Source of the DNA: Paraglaciecola mesophila KMM 241
Lineage (GTDB): Bacteria > Pseudomonadota > Gammaproteobacteria > Enterobacterales > Alteromonadaceae
Length of the DNA: 64,000 nt
NCBI RefSeq assembly: GCF_000315015.1
Contig: NZ_BAEP01000041.1
Location: 1-64,000 of the forward strand
Direction: 5' to 3'
The position numbers and the translations under genes are program-made. Under the pieces are notes generated by a model. It was not told the DNA's origin, did no database searches, and saw only the letters and a list, made by a program, of their open reading frames with translations. This document shows positions 24,569 to 34,262 of this stretch, one piece after another (position 1 is the stretch's first letter; each line of letters begins with the position of its first letter).

Positions 24569-27500
24569 ATGTTGCATCTGGTTCAGTCTAATAAAATGGA
24601 AAGTTTAGCCGCTTATCTCATCGGGTGGTTAGGCGAGAGTAAAAGCAGCCTAGACAATATCTTTTCCCCTGACGTGGTGTTAGTACAAAGCCCCGGCATG
24701 GCCCAGTGGTTAAAAATAGAAATTGCCCAAGCTCTGGGTATTTCTGCCAATATCGATTTTCCGTTACCCTCAAGCTATATCTGGCAATTATACAAAGGCC
24801 ACGTGAACGATTTACCTGAGCAGTCTGCCTTCACTAAAGACAACATGACGTGGAAGCTCATGAGCATATTGCCTGGAATGAGTGATAAAACTGAATTTGC
24901 CAGCATTGCCCAGTATTTACATGATCCACAGCCACTTAAGCTTTATCAGTTATGCCAAAAAATAGCCGATATTTATGATCAATATTTGGTCTATCGTCCA
25001 GAGTGGATTATGGCTTGGGAACAAGGCGAAAATAACTTAGACGATACCGACGTGTCGGTCCAACCTTGGCAGCCTATTTTATGGCGAGCTTTGGTTAAAT
25101 ATGCCAAAGAACTGGATGAGTCTCCTTATCATAGAGCGAATTTGCATACACGCTTAGTGAGCGAGCTTGGGCACATTAGTTGCGAGCAAGATGAGCTGAA
25201 ACCCTTGTTTGTATTTGGTCTTTCAGCGATGCCTGTACAGCAATTGGAAATATTCTCAGCGTTAGCGAAAAGTCGCGACGTGATCATATTTTGGTTTAAT
25301 CCCAGCGCCCATTATTGGGGCGACATAGTAGACAACAAACAAGTACTGCAAGCCAAATTGCAAAGCTTACTCGCCCAAGCAAATGAAGATGCCCAAAGTG
25401 GCTTAAGCGGTATGGATGATTACCTATTGGTTGGCAACCCATTGCTCGCCTCTTGGGGCAAGCAGGGGCGAGACTACCAAGACATGATCTTGGGCTTAGA
25501 CGTTGAATTGCATGATGCATTTATCGAGCAAGAGCCTGAAAGCTTGCTTGAACATATGCAACACGAAGTGTTGGCTTTAACGCATCGCGGGTCGATAGAG
25601 CCACTGCCAGCACAAGAGCTGCTATCAAACGGTGAGGAATACCCTAAAATACCGCTTGCTAAAGACGACATGACCTTGCAGGTACATGCGTGTCATTCTG
25701 CTGTACGCGAGCTCGAAGTCTTACACGACCAGTTATTGCACCTTTTTGCTGACCACCCTGAGCTACACCCAGGGGATGTGATTGTGATGATGCCAGACGT
25801 GGCGAGCTATGCACCGATTATTGATGGTGTATTTGGCGGCACAGACAAAGCGCTGAACATTCCCTATGCTATTTCTGATCGCAACGCCCAGCAAGAGTCG
25901 CCTCTACTTAATAGCTTTATTCAACTGATGTCGCTACATCAAAGCCGTATCGGTTTATCTGATGTACTGGCCTTGTGTGAAGTGCCAGCAGTACAGCGAA
26001 AATTTGATATCACCCCTGAAGAATTTGATTTATTAAGTGTATGGCTTGCTGATGCAGGTGTGCGCTGGGGTTGGGATGGCCAAGATAAAACACGCTGGGC
26101 ACTGCCTAACGAGCCGCAAAATACTTGGTTGTTTGGTTTACAACGTTTATTGGCTGGTTATGCCATGGGTGGTGAAAGCATGTTTGATGAAGCTCGTGAG
26201 CCAATTGCACCTTATGAACACATCGAAGGCCAGCACGTTGTGGCTTTAGGTAAGTTCTATTTGTTCAGCCGCGAGCTTGGCAATGCGTTAGCCTTTTGCC
26301 AAAGTGCTGCCAGCCTGCATGCGAAAATTAAAGGTGCCTTGTCAATCATTGAACAGCTGTATTTGCCTGACGATGATGACCAAACCTATGTGCTGCAACT
26401 GCGCCAATCACTGGAGCAAATGACAGCACACGAGCATCAATTCAGTGGTGAAATTGTGCATAATGTTTTCCTCGCTGAGCTGGAGCAAAGTTTATCCAGT
26501 AAAGGCGTAGGACAACGCTTTTTAGCTGGTTATGTGAATTTTTGTACATTAATGCCCATGCGCAGTGTGCCGTTTAAAGTGGTGTGCTTGCTTGGTCTAA
26601 ATGATGGCGATTACCCAAGGCAAGTGGTGCCGGTCGGTTTCGATTTAATGCGCATAGGCAAAGGGCGAAGAGGAGACCGCTCCCGTAGGCTAGATGACAG
26701 ATATCTGTTTTTAGAGGCAATTTTATCTGCGCGTAAGCGACTGTATTTAAGTTTTCAAGGCTTTAGCGTTAAAGATAACTCACCGCGTAGTCCGTCAATT
26801 TTGCTTAGCGAGTTACTTGAGTACACACAACAAACCTTCTGTTTGGCAGGTGATGAGAGCTTAGAAGCCAAAATATGCGCCGATAATTTAGCCAGGCATA
26901 TTTATCATGAGCATGCACTGCAGCCATTTAATCCTGTGTATTTTGCCAGTAACCGCGATGCCCACGAAGAGGAACCGCTACCAAGCGTCACGGCTAGTTT
27001 TCAAACCCATTGGCTGGCATTAGCGCAGCAACTGACGGCTGGCAGCTTACACAGTGATAAAGAAGTGGATTTTTGTCCTGCGCCATTATTTGCATTGCCT
27101 GAGCTTGCCCAAGTGTCAGAAGTCGAATTAGAAGAATTACTGATGTTCTTTAGCAATCCCGCGAAGGCGTTTTTTACCCAGCGCTGGCAAACCCGTTTGA
27201 CCCGTATTTATGACGTTCAAACTGACGACGAGCCGTTTGAGCTTGATGCATTGTCGCGCTATATGTTGAACGAGCGTTTTGTCACCACTCAGCAAAAGGA
27301 TTGGACAACGCGTTTACGGGCAGAAGGTAAATTGCCCACAGGAAATATTGCCGATATAAGTTTGCAGCCCATTCGTAAACAATCCCAAGCGTTAATCGAT
27401 GCTTTAGTGGAAGTGATTGGCGGGCCGCTGGATGAAGTGCCGCCTAAACGAGCAGAAGTTAACTTTGAGCTAAGTTACTTGTTGGATATTTCATCCGCGC

Positions 27501-28069
27501 CGGCAAGTGAACTAGATGCCAACACGCATTCATCAACACAAAATCCGCTGACAGCAACAACTACTCAAAGTATTCAGATAACCGGTTGGGTAGACAATCT
27601 ATACGGTGGCAATTTGGTGTTATGGCGACCGGGCAAAGTCAAAGGCAACAACGTATTGCAACTATGGTTAACCTGGTTAGCCCTGTGTGCCAACGGCAAC
27701 GTGGCAAAACACCAACGCGCCTATTACATTGGCGTAGATGACAAAGAGCCCTTTAGCATTGGCGCTGTCGACAAAGATGAAGCGAAAACCCAGTTGGCGA
27801 TATTTATCCGTTATTGGCGATTAGGTCAGCAACAGGTTTTGCACTTTTATCCCAAAACCGCTTACGAGTGGCTGAGTGTCGGTGATGAAGCAAAAGCACT
27901 GATGAAGGCTAAAAACGCCTTTTACGGCAGCTATTTCGCCAAGGGAGAGGGGGAAGAACCACATATTCGCCGGGTTTGCCCAGATCTAAATCAGCACTTC
28001 TCTGCTTTCAGTGAGGTCAGCCATGCATTATTTGACCCGCTGTTTGACGCATTGGGAGAGGCCTCATGA
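24569..28069 (+). CDS. recC: Exodeoxyribonuclease V gamma subunit RecC
   Basis: A 1166-residue subunit of the RecBCD helicase-nuclease, slightly longer than E. coli RecC (1122). RecC splits the duplex and scans the strand for Chi. It opens with LHLVQSNKMESLAAYLIGWL, and has the family blocks VVLVQSPGMAQWLKIEIAQALGISANIDFPLPSSYIWQLY, LFVFGLSAMPVQQLEIFSALAKSRDVIIFWFNPS, VVCLLGLNDGDYPRQ and RKRLYLSFQGFSVKDNSPRSPSILLSELLEY. The final four bases overlap recB (ATGA). The order recC-recB-recD lacks the ptrA gene found between recC and recB in enterics. Whether this RecC recognises the E. coli Chi octamer cannot be judged from reading. Confidence 0.97.
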   Translation: MLHLVQSNKMESLAAYLIGWLGESKSSLDNIFSPDVVLVQSPGMAQWLKIEIAQALGISANIDFPLPSSYIWQLYKGHVNDLPEQSAFTKDNMTWKLMSILPGMSDKTEFASIAQYLHDPQPLKLYQLCQKIADIYDQYLVYRPEWIMAWEQGENNLDDTDVSVQPWQPILWRALVKYAKELDESPYHRANLHTRLVSELGHISCEQDELKPLFVFGLSAMPVQQLEIFSALAKSRDVIIFWFNPSAHYWGDIVDNKQVLQAKLQSLLAQANEDAQSGLSGMDDYLLVGNPLLASWGKQGRDYQDMILGLDVELHDAFIEQEPESLLEHMQHEVLALTHRGSIEPLPAQELLSNGEEYPKIPLAKDDMTLQVHACHSAVRELEVLHDQLLHLFADHPELHPGDVIVMMPDVASYAPIIDGVFGGTDKALNIPYAISDRNAQQESPLLNSFIQLMSLHQSRIGLSDVLALCEVPAVQRKFDITPEEFDLLSVWLADAGVRWGWDGQDKTRWALPNEPQNTWLFGLQRLLAGYAMGGESMFDEAREPIAPYEHIEGQHVVALGKFYLFSRELGNALAFCQSAASLHAKIKGALSIIEQLYLPDDDDQTYVLQLRQSLEQMTAHEHQFSGEIVHNVFLAELEQSLSSKGVGQRFLAGYVNFCTLMPMRSVPFKVVCLLGLNDGDYPRQVVPVGFDLMRIGKGRRGDRSRRLDDRYLFLEAILSARKRLYLSFQGFSVKDNSPRSPSILLSELLEYTQQTFCLAGDESLEAKICADNLARHIYHEHALQPFNPVYFASNRDAHEEEPLPSVTASFQTHWLALAQQLTAGSLHSDKEVDFCPAPLFALPELAQVSEVELEELLMFFSNPAKAFFTQRWQTRLTRIYDVQTDDEPFELDALSRYMLNERFVTTQQKDWTTRLRAEGKLPTGNIADISLQPIRKQSQALIDALVEVIGGPLDEVPPKRAEVNFELSYLLDISSAPASELDANTHSSTQNPLTATTTQSIQITGWVDNLYGGNLVLWRPGKVKGNNVLQLWLTWLALCANGNVAKHQRAYYIGVDDKEPFSIGAVDKDEAKTQLAIFIRYWRLGQQQVLHFYPKTAYEWLSVGDEAKALMKAKNAFYGSYFAKGEGEEPHIRRVCPDLNQHFSAFSEVSHALFDPLFDALGEAS

Positions 28070-31000
28070 TCCCATTAGACACCAAAACCTTTCCGCTCAC
28101 TGGGGCATCATTGATTGAGGCCAGTGCAGGCACAGGTAAAACCTATACCATAGTGAACTTGTATTTACGCCTGTTGTTAGGGGACGAGTGCACGCCTTTA
28201 AGTGTTGATAAAATTCTAGTCGTAACCTTTACCAACGCCGCGACGGCGGAACTAAAACAGCGCATTCGCCAGCGATTACAACGTGCTTATTTAGATTTTT
28301 ACGCTGGGCTCAGCAGTGATGACTTCACGCAATATCTCATTGAACGAAGTGACAATATTGAGCTCGATTGTCACCGACTGTTATTAGCCATTAAGCAGAT
28401 GGATGATGCAGCTGTATACACCATACACGGCTTCTGTCAGCGTATGCTGAGTTTGCATGCGTTTGAAAGCGGCGCAATGTATGAGCAAAGTCTCGTACTG
28501 GATGAGTCACAGTGGTTAAAACTGGCGGTTGAGGATTACTGGCGCGGGCATATTGTGCATTTGCCGAGTCAGGTACTGAATGAGTTGCTGGATATATGGC
28601 ACAGCCCCCAAGCATTGCAATCGGCCTTGCGTTCGTTGCTGTATCGCCACGTGACTCCTTTGCAGACGGTCGATGTTAAGACGAGTCACGACACTGTTGA
28701 TAAATACATTAATACATTGCAAGACACCAAACGCTGGTGGCAAGACAACGAGGTGGCTCAGCAGATTATCGATGCTGACCTCAAAGCGAATACTAAGCTA
28801 GGCAAAGCAGATTTTATTGCCAAAATGCAGGCTTTTTGCCTTAGCGATGACAGTCGTGCTGATTTTGATAAAGACTTATGGGCCACCTTTAGCCCAGCAA
28901 AAGTACTCAGCGCCATGAAGAAAACGTCTAAGAGCTTAGCGCACTTAGACTTCTCTCGTTTTGAAACACTTGCTCATTTGCAACAGCAGTGCCGGGATCA
29001 GCTCTTGTTGGCGTACAGTTTAGACGCGCTTAAGCATATCAGTACTAACCTAGCCATCAATAAGCAGCGCCTACAGTTGCTCTCGCCTGATGACTTACTG
29101 CGTAACTTGCACCGTGCTTTACTGGGCCAAGTCGAGACGAACAGCGGGCAAATCATCGAGCCAGGCAGCGGGCTAAGTCACAGTGAAAAGCTCGACACCG
29201 CTCACCAGTCACTGGCTCAAGCAATACAACTTAGTTATCCAGCTGCATTGATTGATGAATTTCAAGATACGGACCCAGTGCAGTTTGATATTTTCCGCAT
29301 TATTTACACCCAGCAATTTGGCGAAATTACCCCATGCTGGGTGGCGATTGGCGATCCAAAACAAGCGATTTACGCTTTTCGCGGAGCCGATATTCATACC
29401 TACATTGCTGCGAAAGATCTGGTGGAGACATCAAGACAATTTACGCTAGGCACCAATTGGCGCTCACAGCCGAGCTTAGTGGAAGGGGTGAATACGCTAT
29501 TTATCCAAAGCGAAGCAGGGTTCTTATTTAAAGACAGTATTCCGTTTCAAGCGGTTGCAAGCGTTGAGCAGCAAAGCGGTTTACAGGTTATTGGTCAAGC
29601 CCATAACAGCTTAGCGTTTCATCACTTAACCAGTGATGATGGGCTCCCGATTGGTTGGGGGGAGGCGCAAAGCGCCCTTGCTAATCAGTGCGCGTTAAGC
29701 ATTGCTCAGTTTATTCACCAAGGCGCCTCAGGTGAAGCCAAAATTATGCAACGCCCAGTGGCGCCCGGCGATTGTTGCGTTTTAGTACGAGACAGAAACG
29801 AAGCGGACACCGTCAAACAAGCTCTTGCTGAGCTGGGTGTCGATAGCATGTTTTTAGCCCGTAAAAGCGTGTTTGCGAGTCAAACCGCAGTGGATTTATT
29901 TGCGATTGTTCAAGCGTTGGCAAATCCCAGTAATGACCGATATTTACGAGGTGCAATCGCCAGTGAGTTATTTTGCTACGACGCCACCACGTTAGATGCG
30001 CTATTCAGCGATGAATGGCAGTGGCAAAAGTTGGTAGAGCAATTCGCTTATTGGCATCAGTTATGGCAGCGACAAGGGTTAATGATGGCGCTGAATATTT
30101 TAATGCGCCATTTTAAAATCGCTGAGCGTCTGGTCGGCCAATATCATGATGGCCAGCGCCGTTTGACTGACCTGCGTCACTTAGTGGAGCTTTTGCAAGT
30201 ACAAAGTCAGTTGATGTCAGGTGAAAGTCAGATTTTACATTGGTTTCAAGAGCATTTGGCTGAGCCAGATAATGACAACGAAGGCCAACAAATTCGCTTG
30301 GAAACCGAACAGAATTTGGTGCAAATTATCACCCAGCATACCAGTAAAGGTTTGGAGTACCCCTTGGTATTTATTCCTTTTGCCAGCCGCTGCCGAGAGA
30401 TGAAAGAAGCGATTTATCACAATGAAAAAGACGGTTTAGTGATCGACTTTTTAGGCGCAGATGAAAATCTTGCTTTGGCAGATCACGAACGTCTCGCTGA
30501 AGATATACGTTTGTTGTATGTAGCGCTTACCCGCGCGGTACATTATTGCTTTATCGGCTTGTGGAACAACAGCCACCCACAGCGTAAGAAAGAGTCTCAG
30601 TTGATGCAAACTGCACTGGGCCGAGTACTGTTTAATCAAGGCACACAGGTGAGTGATGCTGTGATTACCCAGCGATTAGTCGACTTAAGCCAGACAATTG
30701 ATTTGGGCTATCACGGATTTACCGCTCAAGACGCCGAGCGAAAAGCGACCGAGTTTAAACAGCTTCTGCTGTCGCAAAATACCAATGAAAGTCTTCAAAC
30801 TAGCAGTAAAGTCATGCTGCGCGCTGCGGTATTGCCTAAGCCTGTTACTCGGCGCTGGCGTTTAACCAGTTATTCAGCCATCAGTAGCCAGCAACATCAC
30901 GAATTCGTTGCCCCAGGTCAAGATGAGGGTACAGATAAGCTCGATGTGATCAGTGCCTACGCTAGTGCTAACAGTAACGCCAATACACAGACGAAAACTG

Positions 31001-32040
31001 AACCGCGGGCAGGTGAATATATTGCGCCGCAAACGGCGGCGGGAGAAACAACAGACAACTCGGGCGTTGAAGCAAATAACGACAGCGAGCAGATGCTATC
31101 AGACGACGAGACTGTATTGCCACAAGCAAGTGAGCCTAATAGTGTTCTCGATGATATTAATGGCATTAGCGATATGGATGAAACGAACGTAGAGCAAGAG
31201 GTGCTGGATCAGTTTACGTTTGTGAAGGGCGCGCAAGCGGGCTCATTTCTGCATGGCGTGCTGGAGTCTATCGATTTCACCAACCCGGTTAATTTAATGG
31301 ACGTGATCATCGAAAAAGGCACTTGGTATGGCATCGATGAGAAATGGTTTAGTGTGGTTGATAATTGGCTGCGCGATGTGCTGCAGGCCAAATTGACCAT
31401 CGAGTCTTCGAGTATCCAGCAAAGCGAAGAACATTTAAGTTTATCAGTGCTTCCTAAAAAGCAGTTACTGGTTGAAATGGAATTTTACCTGCCGCTTTTA
31501 GAGGTAAAAGCGCAGACGTTTAATCACATCCTTAATCAGCATATTCCACAGCGTCGGCACCATTATCAATTTGAGCAACTCAACGGCATGTTAAAAGGCT
31601 TTATTGATTTAACGCTTCAGTATCAGGGCAAATTTTACGTGCTGGATTACAAGTCTAACTATTTGGGTGCAGAATTTGCTGATTATCACGGTGAAGCCAT
31701 GGCGAATGCCATGGAAGAGCATGACTACTATTTGCAAGCCATTCTCTATACATTAGCACTGCATCGCTGGCTTAAAAGTAAAAAATCAGATTATGCTTAC
31801 GCCAATGACATAGGCGGCGCCTATTACACCTTCTTGCGTGGGATGCACAGTGAAAAACCCGGAAATGGGGTATTTTATTTGATGCCAGCGCAAGCCTTGA
31901 TAGAAGATTTAGATGCACTGTTTAATGGCGAGTATCAGTTTAACAGTGAGCCTCAACCTGCATCTATAAAAGCGGCTAAAAACAGTAAGAATAGGGGCGA
32001 TGAAGCGCCTGCTGCGCAAGGACAGTTAGACTTATGGTAA
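28066..32040 (+). CDS. recB: Exodeoxyribonuclease V beta subunit RecB
   Basis: A 1324-residue SF1A helicase plus nuclease. Walker A is EASAGTGKTYTIV (about 18-30), Walker B IDEFQDTDPVQFDIF follows mid-protein, and later helicase motifs include QAIYAFRGADI, TSKGLEYPLVFIP and LLYVALTRAVHYCFIGLW. The C-terminal RecB nuclease domain has FYVLDYKSNYLG with D1194 and K1196. It is about 140 residues longer than E. coli RecB; most of the excess is a polar acidic low-complexity linker (about 945-1045) between helicase and nuclease parts, close to the tether that lets the nuclease swing. Translation is coupled to recC (4-base overlap), and the stop lies inside the start of recD (7-base overlap). Confidence 0.97.
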   Translation: MIPLDTKTFPLTGASLIEASAGTGKTYTIVNLYLRLLLGDECTPLSVDKILVVTFTNAATAELKQRIRQRLQRAYLDFYAGLSSDDFTQYLIERSDNIELDCHRLLLAIKQMDDAAVYTIHGFCQRMLSLHAFESGAMYEQSLVLDESQWLKLAVEDYWRGHIVHLPSQVLNELLDIWHSPQALQSALRSLLYRHVTPLQTVDVKTSHDTVDKYINTLQDTKRWWQDNEVAQQIIDADLKANTKLGKADFIAKMQAFCLSDDSRADFDKDLWATFSPAKVLSAMKKTSKSLAHLDFSRFETLAHLQQQCRDQLLLAYSLDALKHISTNLAINKQRLQLLSPDDLLRNLHRALLGQVETNSGQIIEPGSGLSHSEKLDTAHQSLAQAIQLSYPAALIDEFQDTDPVQFDIFRIIYTQQFGEITPCWVAIGDPKQAIYAFRGADIHTYIAAKDLVETSRQFTLGTNWRSQPSLVEGVNTLFIQSEAGFLFKDSIPFQAVASVEQQSGLQVIGQAHNSLAFHHLTSDDGLPIGWGEAQSALANQCALSIAQFIHQGASGEAKIMQRPVAPGDCCVLVRDRNEADTVKQALAELGVDSMFLARKSVFASQTAVDLFAIVQALANPSNDRYLRGAIASELFCYDATTLDALFSDEWQWQKLVEQFAYWHQLWQRQGLMMALNILMRHFKIAERLVGQYHDGQRRLTDLRHLVELLQVQSQLMSGESQILHWFQEHLAEPDNDNEGQQIRLETEQNLVQIITQHTSKGLEYPLVFIPFASRCREMKEAIYHNEKDGLVIDFLGADENLALADHERLAEDIRLLYVALTRAVHYCFIGLWNNSHPQRKKESQLMQTALGRVLFNQGTQVSDAVITQRLVDLSQTIDLGYHGFTAQDAERKATEFKQLLLSQNTNESLQTSSKVMLRAAVLPKPVTRRWRLTSYSAISSQQHHEFVAPGQDEGTDKLDVISAYASANSNANTQTKTEPRAGEYIAPQTAAGETTDNSGVEANNDSEQMLSDDETVLPQASEPNSVLDDINGISDMDETNVEQEVLDQFTFVKGAQAGSFLHGVLESIDFTNPVNLMDVIIEKGTWYGIDEKWFSVVDNWLRDVLQAKLTIESSSIQQSEEHLSLSVLPKKQLLVEMEFYLPLLEVKAQTFNHILNQHIPQRRHHYQFEQLNGMLKGFIDLTLQYQGKFYVLDYKSNYLGAEFADYHGEAMANAMEEHDYYLQAILYTLALHRWLKSKKSDYAYANDIGGAYYTFLRGMHSEKPGNGVFYLMPAQALIEDLDALFNGEYQFNSEPQPASIKAAKNSKNRGDEAPAAQGQLDLW

Positions 32041-34262
32041 GCAAACTGATGATAAAAAATGATGTACCAAAACCACAGCGCCAGCAAACACAGGCTCAGG
32101 CAACACCGGAGACAGCCACGACTGCCAGTATTCTACAAAGCTTGTTGAGTGTAGGCCGTATTCGCCCATTGGATGTAGCGTTTGCTGAGTTTATTATGCT
32201 CCATGAGCGTGATAAATCGGCGGTAAACACCGCCGGCATTCATGTGCTTGGGTTACTGGCTGCTTATCTAAGCAGTCGATTAGGCGAGCAAGATAGTTGT
32301 CTTAATCTCGATGGCTTTTATCAGCCGTTTTTACCCTTTTATCGTTTCGATTCTGCGCCTGTGCTTATGTCTATTTTAGCGGCATCCAGCTGCGTTTCGG
32401 TAGTTGAAGAGCAACGCTCTAATCAAAAATATGATGCGGTTGTCGGTTCAGATACCCGTTCTGATACAGGTAAAAATGCTGCATCGCAAAATCGTTATTC
32501 AGCGGCCCAGCAGTCACTGGCTCAGCAGTCATTGGCCCAGCAGTCATTGGCCCAGCAGTTACACACTCATCAGGCGCAGGAACGTCAGTCTCAAAGCAAG
32601 CCATTGATTCTACAGGGGCATGAGCTATACATGCAGCGCTATTGGCAGTACGAAGTGCAACTGGCAGAAAAAATAAACAGCATGACGGGGCGTACGAGCA
32701 CCTTAGATATTGAAACGGGCAGAGCACTACTAGGGCAATTGTTTGTTTTTGCACCTGATGATGTAGGTGATGGAAGAGGCCTTGGTGATGTAAACCGTCA
32801 AACTGGTAATGGCCATGCCCAACAAGAACCTGAGATAGATTGGCAAAAAGTGGCTGTGTGTCTTGCCGCGAGCCAAAGTGTTAGTGTGATCACCGGTGGA
32901 CCAGGGACAGGGAAAACAACCACTGTGATCCGTTTGATGGCTCTTTTACAGGGCTTGGCGCGACATAAAGGCAAAAAGCTGCAAATTAAACTGGCTGCGC
33001 CAACAGGAAAAGCCGCTGCGCGTTTGAGCCAGTCTATCAGTGCCGCCATGGACAAACTGCCAGATGCCTTAAAGCCAGATTTACCTAGTCAGTGCAGCAC
33101 TATTCATAGGTTATTGGGCAGCATCCCAAATAGCCCTTATTTTCGGTTTAACCAACAACACCCTTTGCACGTTGATGTGCTGATAGTGGATGAAGCGTCC
33201 ATGGTTGATTTACCCCTAATGAGTAAGTTATTTGCGGCTTTGCCTAGCCATGCAAAAATTGTTTTGTTGGGTGATAAAGATCAACTCGCTTCGGTAGAGG
33301 CGGGCAGTGTGCTGTCTGATATCTGTTCTGCGGCATTGGATTTTTCGCCTACTGTGTATAATCAACCCCCGCCATACAGTGATGAAGCACTTAATGTGGT
33401 AAAAGACCTGTGCCAGATTGAGTTAAACATCAATACGCCAAATAAGGCGCCGATCAGCAATAGCCTTGCCTTGTTGCACAAGAGTTATCGTTTCAGTGAA
33501 AACAGTGGTATTGGCAGGTTAGCGCGGGCTATTAACCTGGGGAGGTTAGCGAATGCCAAAGCATTATTTTCAGATGATGTTCACCCAGATGTAATATGGC
33601 AAACCAGTGATGATCCAAAAGCGTTAGTGAATAGACTGCTGCCGGATTATCAAGGATATTTTGAGCACGTAAAGCAGGTATGCGCCCAAGGTACGCTTAG
33701 CACGCAGGGTATTGAGGTCTTCGCGTTATTACAGCAACAACAAGTCTTGTGCGCGCAAAAAGAGGCGAGTTGGGGCGTGAAACAAATGAATGCCTTGATT
33801 GAGTCTGAGCTGAATAAACAAGGGGCCATTGAACTAGGTCGAGATTTCTATATTGGCCGGCCCGTTATGCTTAAGCAAAACGACCATAGTTTAGGGTTGT
33901 TCAATGGTGATATTGGTATTGCCATGCCGGACGAGGAAAACGAAGGTCTGATGAAAGTGTGGTTCGTTACTGAGCAAAATACCTTACGCGGGGTGTTGCC
34001 CAGTCGGTTACCTCCCCATGATACGGTTTACGCCATGACGATACATAAAAGCCAAGGGTCTGAGTTTGACCATGTTTATTTGTGCTTGCCGCGCATTGAA
34101 ACGCGCTCTCAGGCGAGATTGCTCAGCCGAGAGCTGCTGTACACTGGTCTTACGCGGGCGAAAAAGTCGTTCAACTTGTATAGCGACGAGCAAGCCTTGT
34201 CGATCAGTGTCGCAAGGCGTTGTCAGCGAGGGAGTGGGTTAGCTAGACGGTTACTCCCGTAA
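32034..34262 (+). CDS. recD: Exodeoxyribonuclease V alpha subunit RecD
   Basis: A 742-residue SF1B 5'-3' helicase, about 130 residues longer than E. coli RecD (608). Walker A is ITGGPGTGKTTTVIRL (about 285-300), Walker B VDVLIVDEASMVDLPLM, motif III LLGDKDQLASVEAGSVL, and motifs V/VI TIHKSQGSEFDHVYL and RELLYTGLTRAKKSF. The N-terminal region carries a tandem AQQSL repeat (about 158-176) in a glutamine-rich stretch not expected in the fold, and another insert lies after motif III (SPTVYNQPPPYSDEALNVV). The start overlaps recB. The last 12 bases overlap the end of the convergent giant membrane-protein gene. Confidence 0.96.
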   Translation: MVSKLMIKNDVPKPQRQQTQAQATPETATTASILQSLLSVGRIRPLDVAFAEFIMLHERDKSAVNTAGIHVLGLLAAYLSSRLGEQDSCLNLDGFYQPFLPFYRFDSAPVLMSILAASSCVSVVEEQRSNQKYDAVVGSDTRSDTGKNAASQNRYSAAQQSLAQQSLAQQSLAQQLHTHQAQERQSQSKPLILQGHELYMQRYWQYEVQLAEKINSMTGRTSTLDIETGRALLGQLFVFAPDDVGDGRGLGDVNRQTGNGHAQQEPEIDWQKVAVCLAASQSVSVITGGPGTGKTTTVIRLMALLQGLARHKGKKLQIKLAAPTGKAAARLSQSISAAMDKLPDALKPDLPSQCSTIHRLLGSIPNSPYFRFNQQHPLHVDVLIVDEASMVDLPLMSKLFAALPSHAKIVLLGDKDQLASVEAGSVLSDICSAALDFSPTVYNQPPPYSDEALNVVKDLCQIELNINTPNKAPISNSLALLHKSYRFSENSGIGRLARAINLGRLANAKALFSDDVHPDVIWQTSDDPKALVNRLLPDYQGYFEHVKQVCAQGTLSTQGIEVFALLQQQQVLCAQKEASWGVKQMNALIESELNKQGAIELGRDFYIGRPVMLKQNDHSLGLFNGDIGIAMPDEENEGLMKVWFVTEQNTLRGVLPSRLPPHDTVYAMTIHKSQGSEFDHVYLCLPRIETRSQARLLSRELLYTGLTRAKKSFNLYSDEQALSISVARRCQRGSGLARRLLP
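32511..32555 (+). repeat. 15-bp tandem repeat inside recD
   Basis: Three consecutive 15-bp units (32511-32525, 32526-32540, 32541-32555), the last two identical, plus partial units on both sides, encode repeated AQQSL. The unit length is a multiple of three, so copy-number change keeps the frame. Confidence 0.9.

Noticed and set aside
32419-32754. 111-codon minus-strand frame with repeated TAGPM
   Set aside because: It is the antisense image of the recD tandem repeat and lies fully inside a conserved gene.
24569-34262. Anti-phage defence island around recBCD
   Set aside because: The three genes are the ordinary housekeeping RecBCD set, and no restriction, abortive-infection or retron components are nearby.
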